In this document: one piece after another, positions 50,198 through 60,806 of the stretch
Position numbering within the stretch: the first letter of the stretch is position 1
How the letters are laid out: each line of letters begins with the position of its first letter
Origin: Solenopsis invicta
Lineage: Eukaryota; Arthropoda; Insecta; Hymenoptera; Formicidae
Assembly (NCBI RefSeq): GCF_016802725.1
Contig: NC_052666.1
Coordinates: forward strand, 11,921,375-11,985,374
DNA length: 64,000 bases
Reading direction: 5' to 3'
Notes under the pieces: model-generated
Database searches by the model: none
What the model saw: the letters and a program-made list of their open reading frames with translations, nothing else
What the model was told of the DNA's origin: nothing
Program-made: the position numbers and the translations under genes

Positions 50198-52118
50198 GTA
50201 TGTACATGAATATTATTGTATATATATTTTTTATGTATTCCAAATTATTTTTATAAACAATTTAAACAATTATTACATTATATTATAGTATATTTGTTCA
50301 TTACTATTTTTTTTTTTTTTTTTTTTTTTGAAAAATTAGGGTGCCCAAAAATAAAACCTTGTCCAGGGCATATGAAAAGCTAGTTACGGCTCTGCCGCAG
50401 TATCACTTCATATCATGCTTTCTCTCTCGATCGTCAAGCGAGAAGTATGTATTAAGTATGTACCAACGTACAAACGTACGTTTGTATTATAAATGTACAA
50501 ACGTACAAACGTACGTTTGTATTATAAATGTACAAACGTACATTTACACAGGGGCGTCGTGTACGACACCCACATACACACATGTGAACATAATTATAAT
50601 AAGCAAGACACGCACTCGCACACACGTGTGCGAATGTATGCATATGTCAACGAGAACGGACGATGGACGGGTAGTGCGGCGCGATTAAAACAAAAGATGA
50701 GTCTCCATCAATTCAAGGGATTTGCACCTCGGGATTGCCTGTTACCAGGCAGACGTGCGTCTCGGGATTCCTTGTCATCAAACGCACGTCTTTCCATTAA
50801 AAATAATTGCAATCCAATATCAGTTTCTTTTGTCCCGAATCCGCGTCTCGGCTTCATTACGTCCTCGACCGCAGAGCTGAGCAGACGAGTAATTACGTGC
50901 TCTTGAATTTATAAATTATCGCGAGTGCAACATCACGCAAGCCATTCGCTGTCCCTTTAAAGTTAAAATCAATTACTGATCAAGACGTGGGATAATCGCG
51001 TAATCGCGTCGCATCGCTCCACGGCGTCGTCCTCGTAGACTCAGGGCGGCTGCCCCTTAACGCTGCCGAGACTGAGAAAACGCGTTATTATAAAGACGTG
51101 CACGCGAGTGATTCTCCGCGGTCGAGAAAGCGACACGCTCACAAAGTTATCGTATTCACAATTCAGCGACTCAAGGCAGTGGCCCCACGGCGACGTTCTC
51201 ACGGACTCAGGACTACTGCCTCTCGGCGTTGTCGCGTTGAATACGCCCTTCTGGACACACGCGTGCTCCTCCAATCGTTTCGCAGTACGTGGTGAATACA
51301 CGTGCAAATTGTATCAATTTAATTGAACTCTGCAATTATAAAATAAAACGTTCAAAGAAATACAGTGTGTGAAATTTAAGTGTTTTCCACTGAACAGTAT
51401 GCGTTACCGTAGTGCGCTCCACTACTTTTTTCCCGTTTCCCAATTTCCTTTGCGCTACTAAGAGATATGTACATACGTGCGCGGCTTTGCGTGTGTGCGG
51501 CAGTAGAACGCCGAGCGCTAAGGGACATTTATGCCGATGCGTGTATATACAAAACCAAACTTGCAAGCCAAAATTTCTCGTCGACCATCGTCTTGATAGA
51601 GAGTAAGACAGAGAGTAAATAAAAAAGAATAAAGGCTTTCAGTTTTGCCTGCATTCGAAGCTTTAGAATCTATTATTTTTTGTTTATTTTTTGTCTTGCT
51701 TTATTGAGGCGGCGGAAAGATGATAGCAATTTGGCTCACGAGTCGGGTTTTGCACAGGACTGATATTTAAAAAATGTATTTAATAACTTTTGTAAAAATA
51801 CTACAGGCATCAAGATTCGCTCTGACTGAAAAATGGCACTTTTAATTTTTTATTTAGTTATCATATATCAGTGTGATACCCTACTTATTATTGTATTACT
51901 TTTTAAAATCAATAACGCACGCACGCACACAAACATAAAAACATTATTATTATTATTGAAAAATAATACAAGTGTACAATACAAGTGTATAACATAATGA
52001 TATAAGAGAAGGAATCAATTACGGAAGCATGTGAAGCGTACTACTTCGTAGAAAATTCGTAAATCAATAATTTTTGAGAGTTCTGCCTTTATTTTTAATA
52101 GTTTTATAATTCCTGATA
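50198..52118. other. Mixed spacer: poly-T, short tandem repeat, CpG-rich patches
   Basis: There is a run of about 22 T at 50,309-50,330, then two 44-bp units of 'gtacaaacgtacgtttgtat' (50,465-50,540) and CpG-rich stretches near 50,640-51,300. The poly-T could be the tail of a minus-strand retroposed sequence whose body I do not recognise. No coding domain is seen in any frame. Confidence 0.4.
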
Positions 52119-52852
52119 GTGGGTGCTTTCCAACAAGAGACACAGGCGACACTGTGTAACATAGTGTCTATATTGGTGCTTTCCAACTATGACACAGAGA
52201 GACACAGAGCGACACTGCAAAACACAGCTCAATCTTAAGTTTGGCCGTGTCAGCCATCAATAGTGCCAACACATTGGGCAAATAAATTATTTTTTCAAGT
52301 GTGGTACTGGTACATTTTAGTCATGTTCAGTTATGTTTTGTTGCCTTAACATACAAAATTAAAATTATAGTTTGAACTTTTCGTTTCTTTACATACTACA
52401 TTTTTAAATTAGCACAATGGACTTATATTTTTACTAAAAATGTTTCGTGTTCGAAAATAACGTACCAGACCCACAATTCTTAGATGGTAATCAATATTCA
52501 TTATTTTTATTTAAAGAATTGTAAGCCTAAGAAACAATGCATTTGTTGATTATTCCTTATTTATGCGTATTTCATCGGATTAATTTGCATGTTTATTCTT
52601 TTGTCGGCATTGTAAAGAAGTTATTCCTACGTTGGATAATGTAAAATTCCTTCTTTAACGGGTCTGGATTTTCTACGGATAGATTTCTGATTCAATTCGA
52701 ATCTATGTTTTTTACAAAGTCAGTCTTTTACGCACTCTAGTGACCGTGTTTGGTAACTTATCTGTTCCAATTAGACTACACAACTGTGTTACACTGTGTC
52801 TCTCTGTGTGACACTGTGTCACACTATGGCACTCTTGTTGGAAAGCACCCAG
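52119..52852. mobile_element. 734-bp MITE with TA flanks
   Basis: The ends gtgggtgctttccaacaaga and the complement ctgggtgctttccaacaaga lie next to TA (52,117-52,118; 52,853-52,854). Subterminal regions are rich in 'gacac(a/t)gtgt' motifs on both sides. The interior is AT-rich and non-coding. Confidence 0.82.
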
Positions 52853-53199
52853 TATAAACAAATAGTTTGGGACATTAAAGAAAGAAAAACATAATTACAT
52901 AATATAACGACAAAATGAGATGCTAGGTTTACACAGCTTCAATCTTAGTCCTGCAAAAGTTTCATGTATAATTTTTGTTTGGTTTTGAAAGATTTATAGT
53001 TCTATATTAATTATAGAAAGACTTTTGGCAATAATAATATTTTTTTTAATTTTTAATTATTTTTACTGTTTTCATGAAAACGAAAATAAGATCCAGAACG
53101 GTTTTCCCAAATTCTGTGCATTAGAAAATGCATCTAATGTATTGAATGTATTTAATATTTAAAGAGTTACAAATATTAATTAATATTATTAATTGTTAA

Positions 53200-54602
53200 C
53201 CCGTTGTGGTTACACCTCCAAAAAATAACGTAATGGTTACACTGAGTCCAGTTGACCCGACGCAAAAAAAACAGTTGCCATTTGCGTTCCTTTTGATGAA
53301 TCGACTCAAATCCTTCACGAAAATGAAGTTTAAGACTTCTTCTTCGTAATCAAATCGTTTATGTATCCTTTATTAAATTTTTTAATATTGAAACGACACA
53401 AGGAAAAAAAATTTTGAAAAATATGCAATTTTGTACTAAAAAATTCCTGAAAATTCTAATTTTTGAGTAAAATCAAAGTTATTACCGGGGTTCTACTCCA
53501 GAAGTAGTATACTTTTAAGGAAAAAATAGTATTATATTGATCTTTTCAAAAAGTATATTTATTTTGAAGATTGAAGTTGGTAATTGTAATGAAAATCACG
53601 AAATGACATAAATCAATGTTGAAGGAGTAAAATAATGTGAAGAAATTTTTTTTGTGTCAAAAACTATATGTTTTGATAATTCTTACATACTATGAGTAAA
53701 AGAATGAATAAAAATTGAAAAATCAGTCATGTCCTGCACAATCAACACAGAAATACGCCCGATGTTCGTCGCACATTGATGTTTTGTCTTCCTGTCCCTG
53801 CCTGTCTTGCAGATGCCACATCGTTTTCGGCGTGTCAATTCAACTCGTTCTTCTGCACGTGGCTCTGCATTCTGCTTCAAAATGGTATTGATACCTATTT
53901 GTATAGAGGCCCGAAGACACTGCTCCATAATACGTCGCTGTAAGTGCGGCGTCACGAGATGCATCGTAATTTTATTCAGGCATTCTTTAGCTGACAGTCT
54001 TGTATTGACACGATTATTTATCAATTGGCATTTCTTTAAAATGTGTACGTCACATTCCATTTCGTATTCAGAATATTCATTGCTGTCAGAGTCAATATCG
54101 TACTCCTCAGACTCTTGTGATTCTTCCGAAACATGATCTTCTATCTCGGAATTATTTTCATCCAAAATTTCTTCCATTTCGTCATCATTTTGAAGCAATT
54201 CAATTGTCGAGCGTGGTCGTAAATTGTACGGCATCTATATGAACGTTATTAAAATTATTTTCTGGCCACAACAAAAAATATAACACTCTATGCACTGATA
54301 CTTACGTTGTTAAATACACTTTAATCACCACTAGAAATTGTTTATAAAAACAATTTTTCCTCACTTTTGCCACGTTATGGTTACACTGGGTCTACCTGAC
54401 CCAGGCGAAAAACACGTCCGCAGAGACCAATGTCTACCGACACAATGACGCCGCGCAGGATTACGCAAACCGTTCGAGGTTGTTGTCGTACCTTCAGGCA
54501 ACAACCGATGGCACCACAGATTCCATTTTCAATCGTATTTTGGAAGCTACAGCAACTTAAAAATGGCCTTGGGTCATCTAGACCCAGTGTAACCACAACG
54601 GG
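53200..54602 (-). mobile_element. piggyBac-type element, internally deleted
   Basis: TTAA (53,196-53,199 and 54,603-54,606) flanks the 16-bp inverted termini CCCGTTGTGGTTACAC. TTAA duplication is specific to piggyBac. Subterminal 'ggttacactg.gtc.a.ctgaccc' motifs repeat near both ends. At 1.4 kb the element is about half the usual size and carries one short gene on the minus strand. Confidence 0.93.
53683..54234 (-). CDS. piggyBac-derived ORF lacking the catalytic core
   Basis: An intact 183-codon frame starts MPYNLRPRSTIELL (ATG at 54,234). Residues 15-65 are strongly acidic (Asp/Glu/Ser), like the N-terminal region of piggyBac transposases. Residues 85-150 resemble the segment before the C-terminal zinc-binding domain (TPHLQRRIMEQCLR), and RKRCGICKTGRDRKTKHQC starts the Cys-rich DNA-binding domain. 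The final Cys-rich half is altered: the expected C-x-x-C pairs after KHQC read NIGRISVLIVQD, as after a frameshift. The DDD catalytic domain between the acidic and C-terminal parts is missing. It is probably a deletion derivative; a dominant-negative or exapted role is possible but unsupported. Confidence 0.65.
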   Translation of the reverse strand: MPYNLRPRSTIELLQNDDEMEEILDENNSEIEDHVSEESQESEEYDIDSDSNEYSEYEMECDVHILKKCQLINNRVNTRLSAKECLNKITMHLVTPHLQRRIMEQCLRASIQIGINTILKQNAEPRAEERVELTRRKRCGICKTGRDRKTKHQCATNIGRISVLIVQDMTDFSIFIHSFTHSM

Positions 54603-54606
54603 TTAA

Positions 54607-56058
54607 ACAAAATATTTTTATCGTCTAAAAAAGACATATCCATGAAAACATAATAAGGTGAGATTTTCAGATTTCGAGAGTTCGGTGCATTATAATTAAA
54701 AATTATACGCAACATTAAAAATAATTCTCACATAGTTCCGCAAGCATTTAACTATCTTTCAAAGAATTTCGATGGTGAACATTATCAATTATTTATTAAA
54801 AAATTTCTTCCGTCCGAGAAAAACCAATCTACAAGAATATTAGTGAGACACTGGCCGATTTTTGAAAGTTTTGTGATATTCTTCAAGTAATTCTAAATGC
54901 AAATTAATACTTTCCAAACAGTTTTGATAATAATAATTTTTGTTTACTTTTAAAAAAGAGCTATAATTCAAAAACACTGAATTTTTGTGTATCTAGACCA
55001 ACGTCTCAGCCTTACACTCGAAAATTAGGCTCTTTTGAATAATAATTTTTATAAAATAAACAAATTGTTTATATCATCAGAATTCTTTTGAAAGCATTAA
55101 GATATTTTTAGAATTACATAATGATTATCACAGAACCATCACAACTGTCAAAAGTCTGTCAGCATCTGACTCATATACTGGAAAATTAGGTTTTTTTGAA
55201 AGATAAAATTTTTTTAAAAATAAACAAATTGTTTTTATTATCAGAATTCTTTGGAAAGCATTAAAAATAAAGCCAGAACTCTAAAAAATTAATGATCCAC
55301 GAATTTCTTCAACATATAATATAATTGAAGACACTAACCTTTTAATCCAACCTCTCTTTGTTGAAAGTCTACGACAACATAGTGGCAAACATTTATTATT
55401 GTATGTTTATACACACGCACGCACGCACGCACACACAATACACTTCACTGTATACACTGTAAAATGCAACACGTTTTTGAGGTTAAATTAAAACTATTGT
55501 TTTTAATTTTTGGAGCTTTTTTTTTGTTGAGAGAAAGAGAAAGAGAGAGAGAGAATTAAAACAACGACATGTATCGCAACATCTAGGAACTAATCTAACT
55601 GCTCTTTTGACTCTTTCCACCGATATCACACGCAAGAGTGAAGCATATACGAAGCATACACAAAATTTTCACTTTCGTAAATCTTTTTTATAAAGCACCT
55701 AAACTCATTTCTGAAAGCACAATACTGTTCTATGATGTTCACTCTACAACGGATGATGCTTGTTTTATACCTGCAAAGTGTGAAAATTTTATACAGAGAA
55801 GATATTTCTACGAGTCAAAGCCAGACAGCAACAACAAAACTGTAATTTTCCAATTTTTTTCGTTTTTCTTGTAAAATTGTTTCATTCGTTGTATATACTT
55901 TAATTGTGGAAAAGGATTTTTGTATCTGTAAATGCAATTAGAAAAACAGAGTCAGCAAAAATTACCGCTTTCAGTCGGTAAAAAAAAACGGCTTTAGCAT
56001 CCCCTTAATCGAGACTGGTCAAAACGCCGAACGCAAACGGCGTAAGCTAGAAAACTTC
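54607..56058. other. AT-rich spacer with a diverged duplication
   Basis: Two blocks around 55,030-55,100 and 55,190-55,265 share 'aaataaacaaattgttt' and 'cagaattctttYgaaagcat'. A 'cacgcacgcacgcacg' microsatellite lies near 55,415 and a 'gagagaaagagaaagagaga' tract near 55,535. The 78-codon frame at 55,638-55,874 resembles nothing I know. Confidence 0.5.
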
Positions 56059-56291
56059 TAGGAGAGAGAATTGCCAACTGGGATCATGTGACCGACTCTG
56101 TAATTAGCTGGTGGAAATGTGCAAATTTTGCATTGCGACGTCAATGTGTTGACAGGCTTCGTCGCGAGAAACGGTGGTTCCGCGTGATGCGTGCCGGCCA
56201 ATGCATTGACGTTGCAATGCAAAATTTGCACATTTTCGCCAGCCAATCACAGAGTCGGTTACGTGACCCCAGTTGGCAATTCTCTCTCCTA
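56059..56291. mobile_element. About 233-bp palindromic MITE
   Basis: The ends taggagagagaattgccaac and the complement taggagagagaattgccaac extend inward through 'gaccgactctgt' and 'aaatgtgcaaattttgcatt' to a short centre. It is non-coding; the flanks give no clear target duplication. Confidence 0.8.
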
Positions 56292-56304
56292 AGGATTCTC
56301 TAGC

Positions 56305-57370
56305 GTGAGCCATCGCTTTCATCCCCACCACTTGTCTCCCTCTGCCTGCCAATGGGTGCGGTCCTACCTCACGGGCGTTACCAGCGCGTGCGTGGCCCAG
56401 ATGGCTCCTTCTCGTCTTAGACGCCTGTTGTTACCAGGGTCCCCCAAGGTTCTCGGCCCTGTTTTTTTACTTTTCATCAACGCCCTCAGATCCGTCCTAA
56501 GTCATTGCAACCACATTTTGTACGCAAATGATCTGCAAATTTACATTCACTTTCCACTTGCTGACATCAATGCCGCTCTCGCTAAGGTCAGAGGGGACAT
56601 TGCCGCAATCGAGTCCTGGGCTCAGAACAACTCCCTCATCCTTAACGCTCGCAAAACTAAATCCATGCTCCTGGGGTCCTCTAAATTTATTAACAGCATT
56701 CCCTCCTCTCGCATCCAATTACACCTCAACGGTGCATTAATAAAATCAACCGATAAGGTCACAAACCTCGGCATTTGCCTATCCAACTCTCTCAGTTGAT
56801 CGGAGTAAGTACGTAGCACTTCGAGCCGCATCAACGGAATCCTTTGGCGGCTAAAGGCTTTCTCCAACTGCCTCTCTTTGCGCCTCTGTACTCAGCTCGT
56901 CACGGCTCTCATCTTCCCCGTTTTTGATTACTGTGCGGCTCTCTTTACTGATTTGACGGGGCAACAAAAATTAAACCTAAGAACTCGCCTAATGAACTCA
57001 TGCGTGCGGTTCATTTATAACCTTTGCAAGGATGAGCACATTTCGGTACTACGAGAGGCTAGGGTGGCTCAGCTTTGACGACAGGAGGGAGTACCTCACA
57101 TGTTGCCTCCTATTTTTTATCATCCTCAATTTGTTTCTTCCCTATTTCTCTGAAAACTTCCGTCCTCAGCACCGTCCTTTCTCACACCTGAGCTTCTCCC
57201 CATCCTTTCCCCTCGATCTCGCCGTCTCTTTCTGCCGCACCTCCACTTACCAACGTTCCTTTCATTTGACTGCGTGCTCCCTATATAAATAATCTCCCTC
57301 CTGCCGTCAAGGAAGCCGCCTTAACTAGCGTCTCTAAGCATTCGCTCTTCGATGAGTCGCGGCCGTGCTG
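56305..57370 (+). pseudogene. Non-LTR retrotransposon RT, Jockey/CR1-like, C-terminal half
   Basis: The translation contains LSPSACQWVRSYLTG, VLGPVFLLFINAL, NHILYANDLQIYIHF, IAAIESWAQNNSLILNARKT and TDKVTNLGICLS. After a frameshift near 56,800 it continues RLKAFSNCLSLRLCTQLVTA and FPVFDYCAALFTDLTGQQKL, then broken pieces to about 57,370. The catalytic YADD reads YAND, so the enzyme would be dead, and more stops follow. A 5' truncated LINE copy is the simplest reading. The palindromic MITE lies directly upstream. Confidence 0.85.
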
Positions 57371-57880
57371 CGATGCCTCCCCCCTCGGCTCGCACATAGC
57401 TTCATTAAGCCTTGGGCGGAATCAGCGGCGGGATAGTTGCTCGGCTGACCCGTCCAAGGCTTGCGAACTTAGGGCTGGAAACCCGTTGCACCCCCGATTC
57501 ATCCCGGTTCGGCCAACCTGGGCTCGATTTCGGTCGAGTCTTGGTTGCTAATTTCGGAGGGGAGTCTCTACTCTCGAGCGGAGACTCGTTTGGGTCAAGA
57601 CTGATTGCGGTGCATGCTCAGCTCGATCCCTAGCCCAGACACCGGAAAAAGTTGGGTTTTAGTGGGTATACCGGCCAACTCTAGGTCGGTGAGTTCCACA
57701 TACCTCGCATCCTGTCCCCACAGGTGCGGGGACCCATAAAATTGTTTCCCAATTATTAAAAATAAAGAGGGGGGGTTTGCCAAGCGCACGCAACGTGCTA
57801 GCTTCGTGTGCAGCGGTCGATCGTTCGGACCGGAGTAGCGTACGATGGAGGAACGTATCGTTACAAATGTTATTAATTAA
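57371..57880. other. GC-rich segment, probably 3' UTR or LTR remnant
   Basis: No gene is seen. The segment ends '..cgtatcgttaca', which resembles the 3' ends of the solo LTRs in this window, but no matching TGTAAC start was found, so I do not call an LTR. The first part may be the 3' region of the LINE. Confidence 0.35.
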
Positions 57881-57884
57881 ATGA

Positions 57885-59400
57885 TTTGCATCTATACGTA
57901 GAATGCATGTATCTGTGTTCGAAATAGCGGCAGTTTCACATTCAATAGTTTCAGTGCTTTCTTCGGAATCTTCAATTTTTTTTGCAACAAGATTACTAAA
58001 GGGGAAAAACTCTCTTCATCGTCTTTACAGTTTGCCGATATAGAATGTCCTAATGTCAAATTGCATGTTAATAAAGCTTTAAATAAGTACGGTGTGGGAT
58101 TATTATTTTGATGACCATGATTTCTGATTTGACTGAAAAATTTTTTTAAAGGGTTTTGATTTAAATATTTTAAGTTAAGTGTAGTAAATCCGTATTTTTG
58201 AAGCAATTTCTATAAACACTTTGCATTTTCTATTATTAGTCTCCAGTTAAGTAAACATTTTGGCTTATTTCTTTTTAACGATTTGTAGCTTTTCTTTTTC
58301 ACAAATTCCATCTTGTTTAATTTATGTTTTTTTTTCCAAACTTTAAATGTTTATTATTTTGTGTAATAATATTGCTAAGACCTTGATCACTATTTCCATT
58401 AAATTAGTTAAATAGATCAAAAAAAGAATAATACTTTTTTGATTGCATCGGCATTTTTAGATAAACTCATTGTTTTATTATTTCTTTGATTCCTGTAATA
58501 AAACGCTACAGTAACGCATACTGTTGTTTAATAAAAACAATCTTATTTACATATTAAATAATAATTGTGTACCGTCTGTTAATAGTAGCGTGTCTATAAA
58601 ATTTGCTACTGTATGACTAAAAGTTTGTACTGCAAACTTGACCTTCATTTTTGGTATTAAATATGGATAAATATGATTGTCCGTTAATTTCTTCATTTTT
58701 CTTCGATGTGGAAAAAAGGATCGATCAATTTTATATACTGTTGTAACATGATTTCAAGAGCATTGATTTTTCCACTGGGACAATTTAGCATCTTTAATAG
58801 ATTATTTCGCAGACCATTAATAAGTAGTTGTACATATAATAGTATTACAATTAATGAAATTCATAAATATGTATAAACGTATATATAGATACATATATAC
58901 TGCTACGTCTAAAATGTTGTGCATGTGTTTCCTATATTAAGGAATTAATTGCCGCCATATTAGATCCTCTCTGATAGCAAACAGTAGCTTTTGGCTTAAA
59001 ACTACATCTTTGCAGGTATGTAAGTTCTCTTTTTTATACATCTTGTTAATTGGATAGATGATATGGTATTATTACAAAAGTCATAACCAATAGGCATTTT
59101 TTTCCTGAACCTAAACATCTTATATAAAATACAATAGCGTGATCTGCAAATTTTCTTGTTCGTCGCGTTCTACAATCTTCGAATTCAACGATCACGTCGT
59201 TTTTAATATCAAATGTAAGAGTGGGTTGGATAGACCTTTCATCCCAAGCAAATACGATGTATAAATCTTTCGGATTTATGTTCTTAGCACATAATCTAAG
59301 GTATTTTAAAATACTTTTGTTGCACCAAGTATTAATAGAAATACTACTCAATTGTGTGTTCAAAGTAGTATATGAAGGACACAATAAATATTTGGATATG
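57885..59400 (-). pseudogene. P-element/THAP9-type transposase relic
   Basis: The minus strand gives, in order from about 59,384: SISINTWCNKSILKYLRLCA, FAWDERSIQPTL (catalytic Asp region), DVIVEFEDCRTRRTRKFADH, AIVFYIRCLGSG, then KATVC and NMAAINSLI. Near the C-terminus it gives LNLKYLNQNPLKKFFSQIRN and NNNPTPYLFKALLTCNL. These are characteristic segments of P-type transposases in the expected order. Stops and frame breaks separate them, and no N-terminal THAP zinc finger is seen upstream, where another element begins at 59,537. Confidence 0.8.
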
Positions 59401-59536
59401 AAATTATAGGATGAACGGGATCTACGATAAATACCTAAACAATAAATCTTATTATCTATTGTGTATCATCTTGCCTGTGTAAAAATAAGACATCAAAATT
59501 TGTCAATATAAATGTTTATAAATTAATATAAATATA

Positions 59537-60600
59537 CAGGGTGTTCATTAAGTCGCGGACCGGTCTAAAATCTTTTGAAAAAATAAAAATTTCGAAAATC
59601 GCCGAAACACGTCAAACGAGTTATCAAAAAATTTATATTTTGCGGGGGGTTGCAACCCCCCCACCCTAAGGGAATGCGAAGGGCGCGAAAGGGAAATAAA
59701 TTCTTAAATGGAAAGGGGGGTCGAGCAAGGGCTCGTTTGAAAGGTCTTTTCGAAACGAATTCAAAACACTATGCATAAAGGACGCTGCAATCATTTTTCG
59801 CAAAAATGTTTGAGTTTTAAGATTTTTATTACCACCGGCATTTGCGTTACCCAATGTACATCACGTGGAGGTTGCTCGGTTAGATTTAGTACTTCGTGTA
59901 GCCCTCAAAAGGACAGATTTTATGTAAAACGATCATTTTTTTCTTTTTGGGGTGCTTGATTATAATGAGTCCCCTTGCCGCTCACTTGTGCGGTTGGTAC
60001 ATATGCCAGTTTATCACTTACAACAAATGCTCAAATTGTCTGCCCTCCTCTGCTTGACAATGAGCTAGTTGTAATGGAAATGCGTCTCTCACATTCCTTA
60101 ACATTTTGACAGTTATTGTATTCATTTTATTAGTTATTTGCTGCTTCAAATCTTCAATGTTGACAGGTCTTGTTTTGTAAACTCGTTCTTTCAAATAGCC
60201 CCACAGAAAATAATCAAGAGATGTCAAATGGGGGGGATCTTGGCGGCCATTTAATTGTACCACGTCTTCCTATCCATCTATGTGGGAAGTTTTCATCTAA
60301 AACACGCCGTACACGCAACACAAAATGTGCCGGTGCCCCATCATGCTGAAACCATAATTGATTGAACTCATTAGAGTAAATGTTTCTAATAGCGGGTATA
60401 ATTTGCTGAATTATCATAATTTCATACGCTTCAATGTTGAAATTTTCAGCAAAGAAAAAAGGCCCGATTAAATGCTCTTCTATTATACCTGCTCAAACAT
60501 TTACTTTAGCGAGATATTGGGTTTTATTATCTTTCATCCAGTGAGGATTTTTAGTGCTCCAATATCGAAAGTTTTGATGATTCACATTTCCATGGATTCA
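59537..60600 (-). pseudogene. Tc1/mariner-superfamily relic related to the 38.8-41.4 kb element
   Basis: The terminus cagggtgttcattaagtcgc follows TA at 59,535-59,536. The minus strand from about 60,590 encodes NFRYWSTKNPHWMKDN, IIEEHLIGPFFFAENFN, FQHDGAPAHFVLRVRRVLDE, FPHRWIGRRGTIKWPPRSP, then after a frame change LTSLDYFLWGYLKERVY and AHCQAEEGRQFEHLL. The second and third Asp segments are recognisable and spaced as in the intact relative; a stop and frameshift break it and the N-terminus is missing. The 3' non-coding part shares with that element a single 'ggggtgcttgatt' unit (59,950) and the 'tgtac.atg.ggaggtt' region (59,855). Confidence 0.85.
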
Positions 60601-60806
60601 TTATCAGTCATGTAGCAAAGACATCGCTAAACTTATAAACAACCAAGTGGTTCTGCGGCTGCTGAAAAAGTGAAATGGCTTCACTTTGAAAGACTCAGTT
60701 TTCTACACGATATGCAACGTGAAAACAAGTATTTTAATGCATACTCATATATTTTATATAAATGAAGTTTGTGTAGCGGTTTAATTTTAATCATTTTTTC
60801 TTGCAG

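Noticed and set aside
50340..50690. 115-codon frame rich in Thr/Tyr/Val
   Set aside because: It spans a tandem repeat and a mixed CA-rich stretch and has no domain.
57595..57870. Possible LTR ending cgtatcgttaca
   Set aside because: No matching TGTAAC terminus or target duplication could be found upstream.
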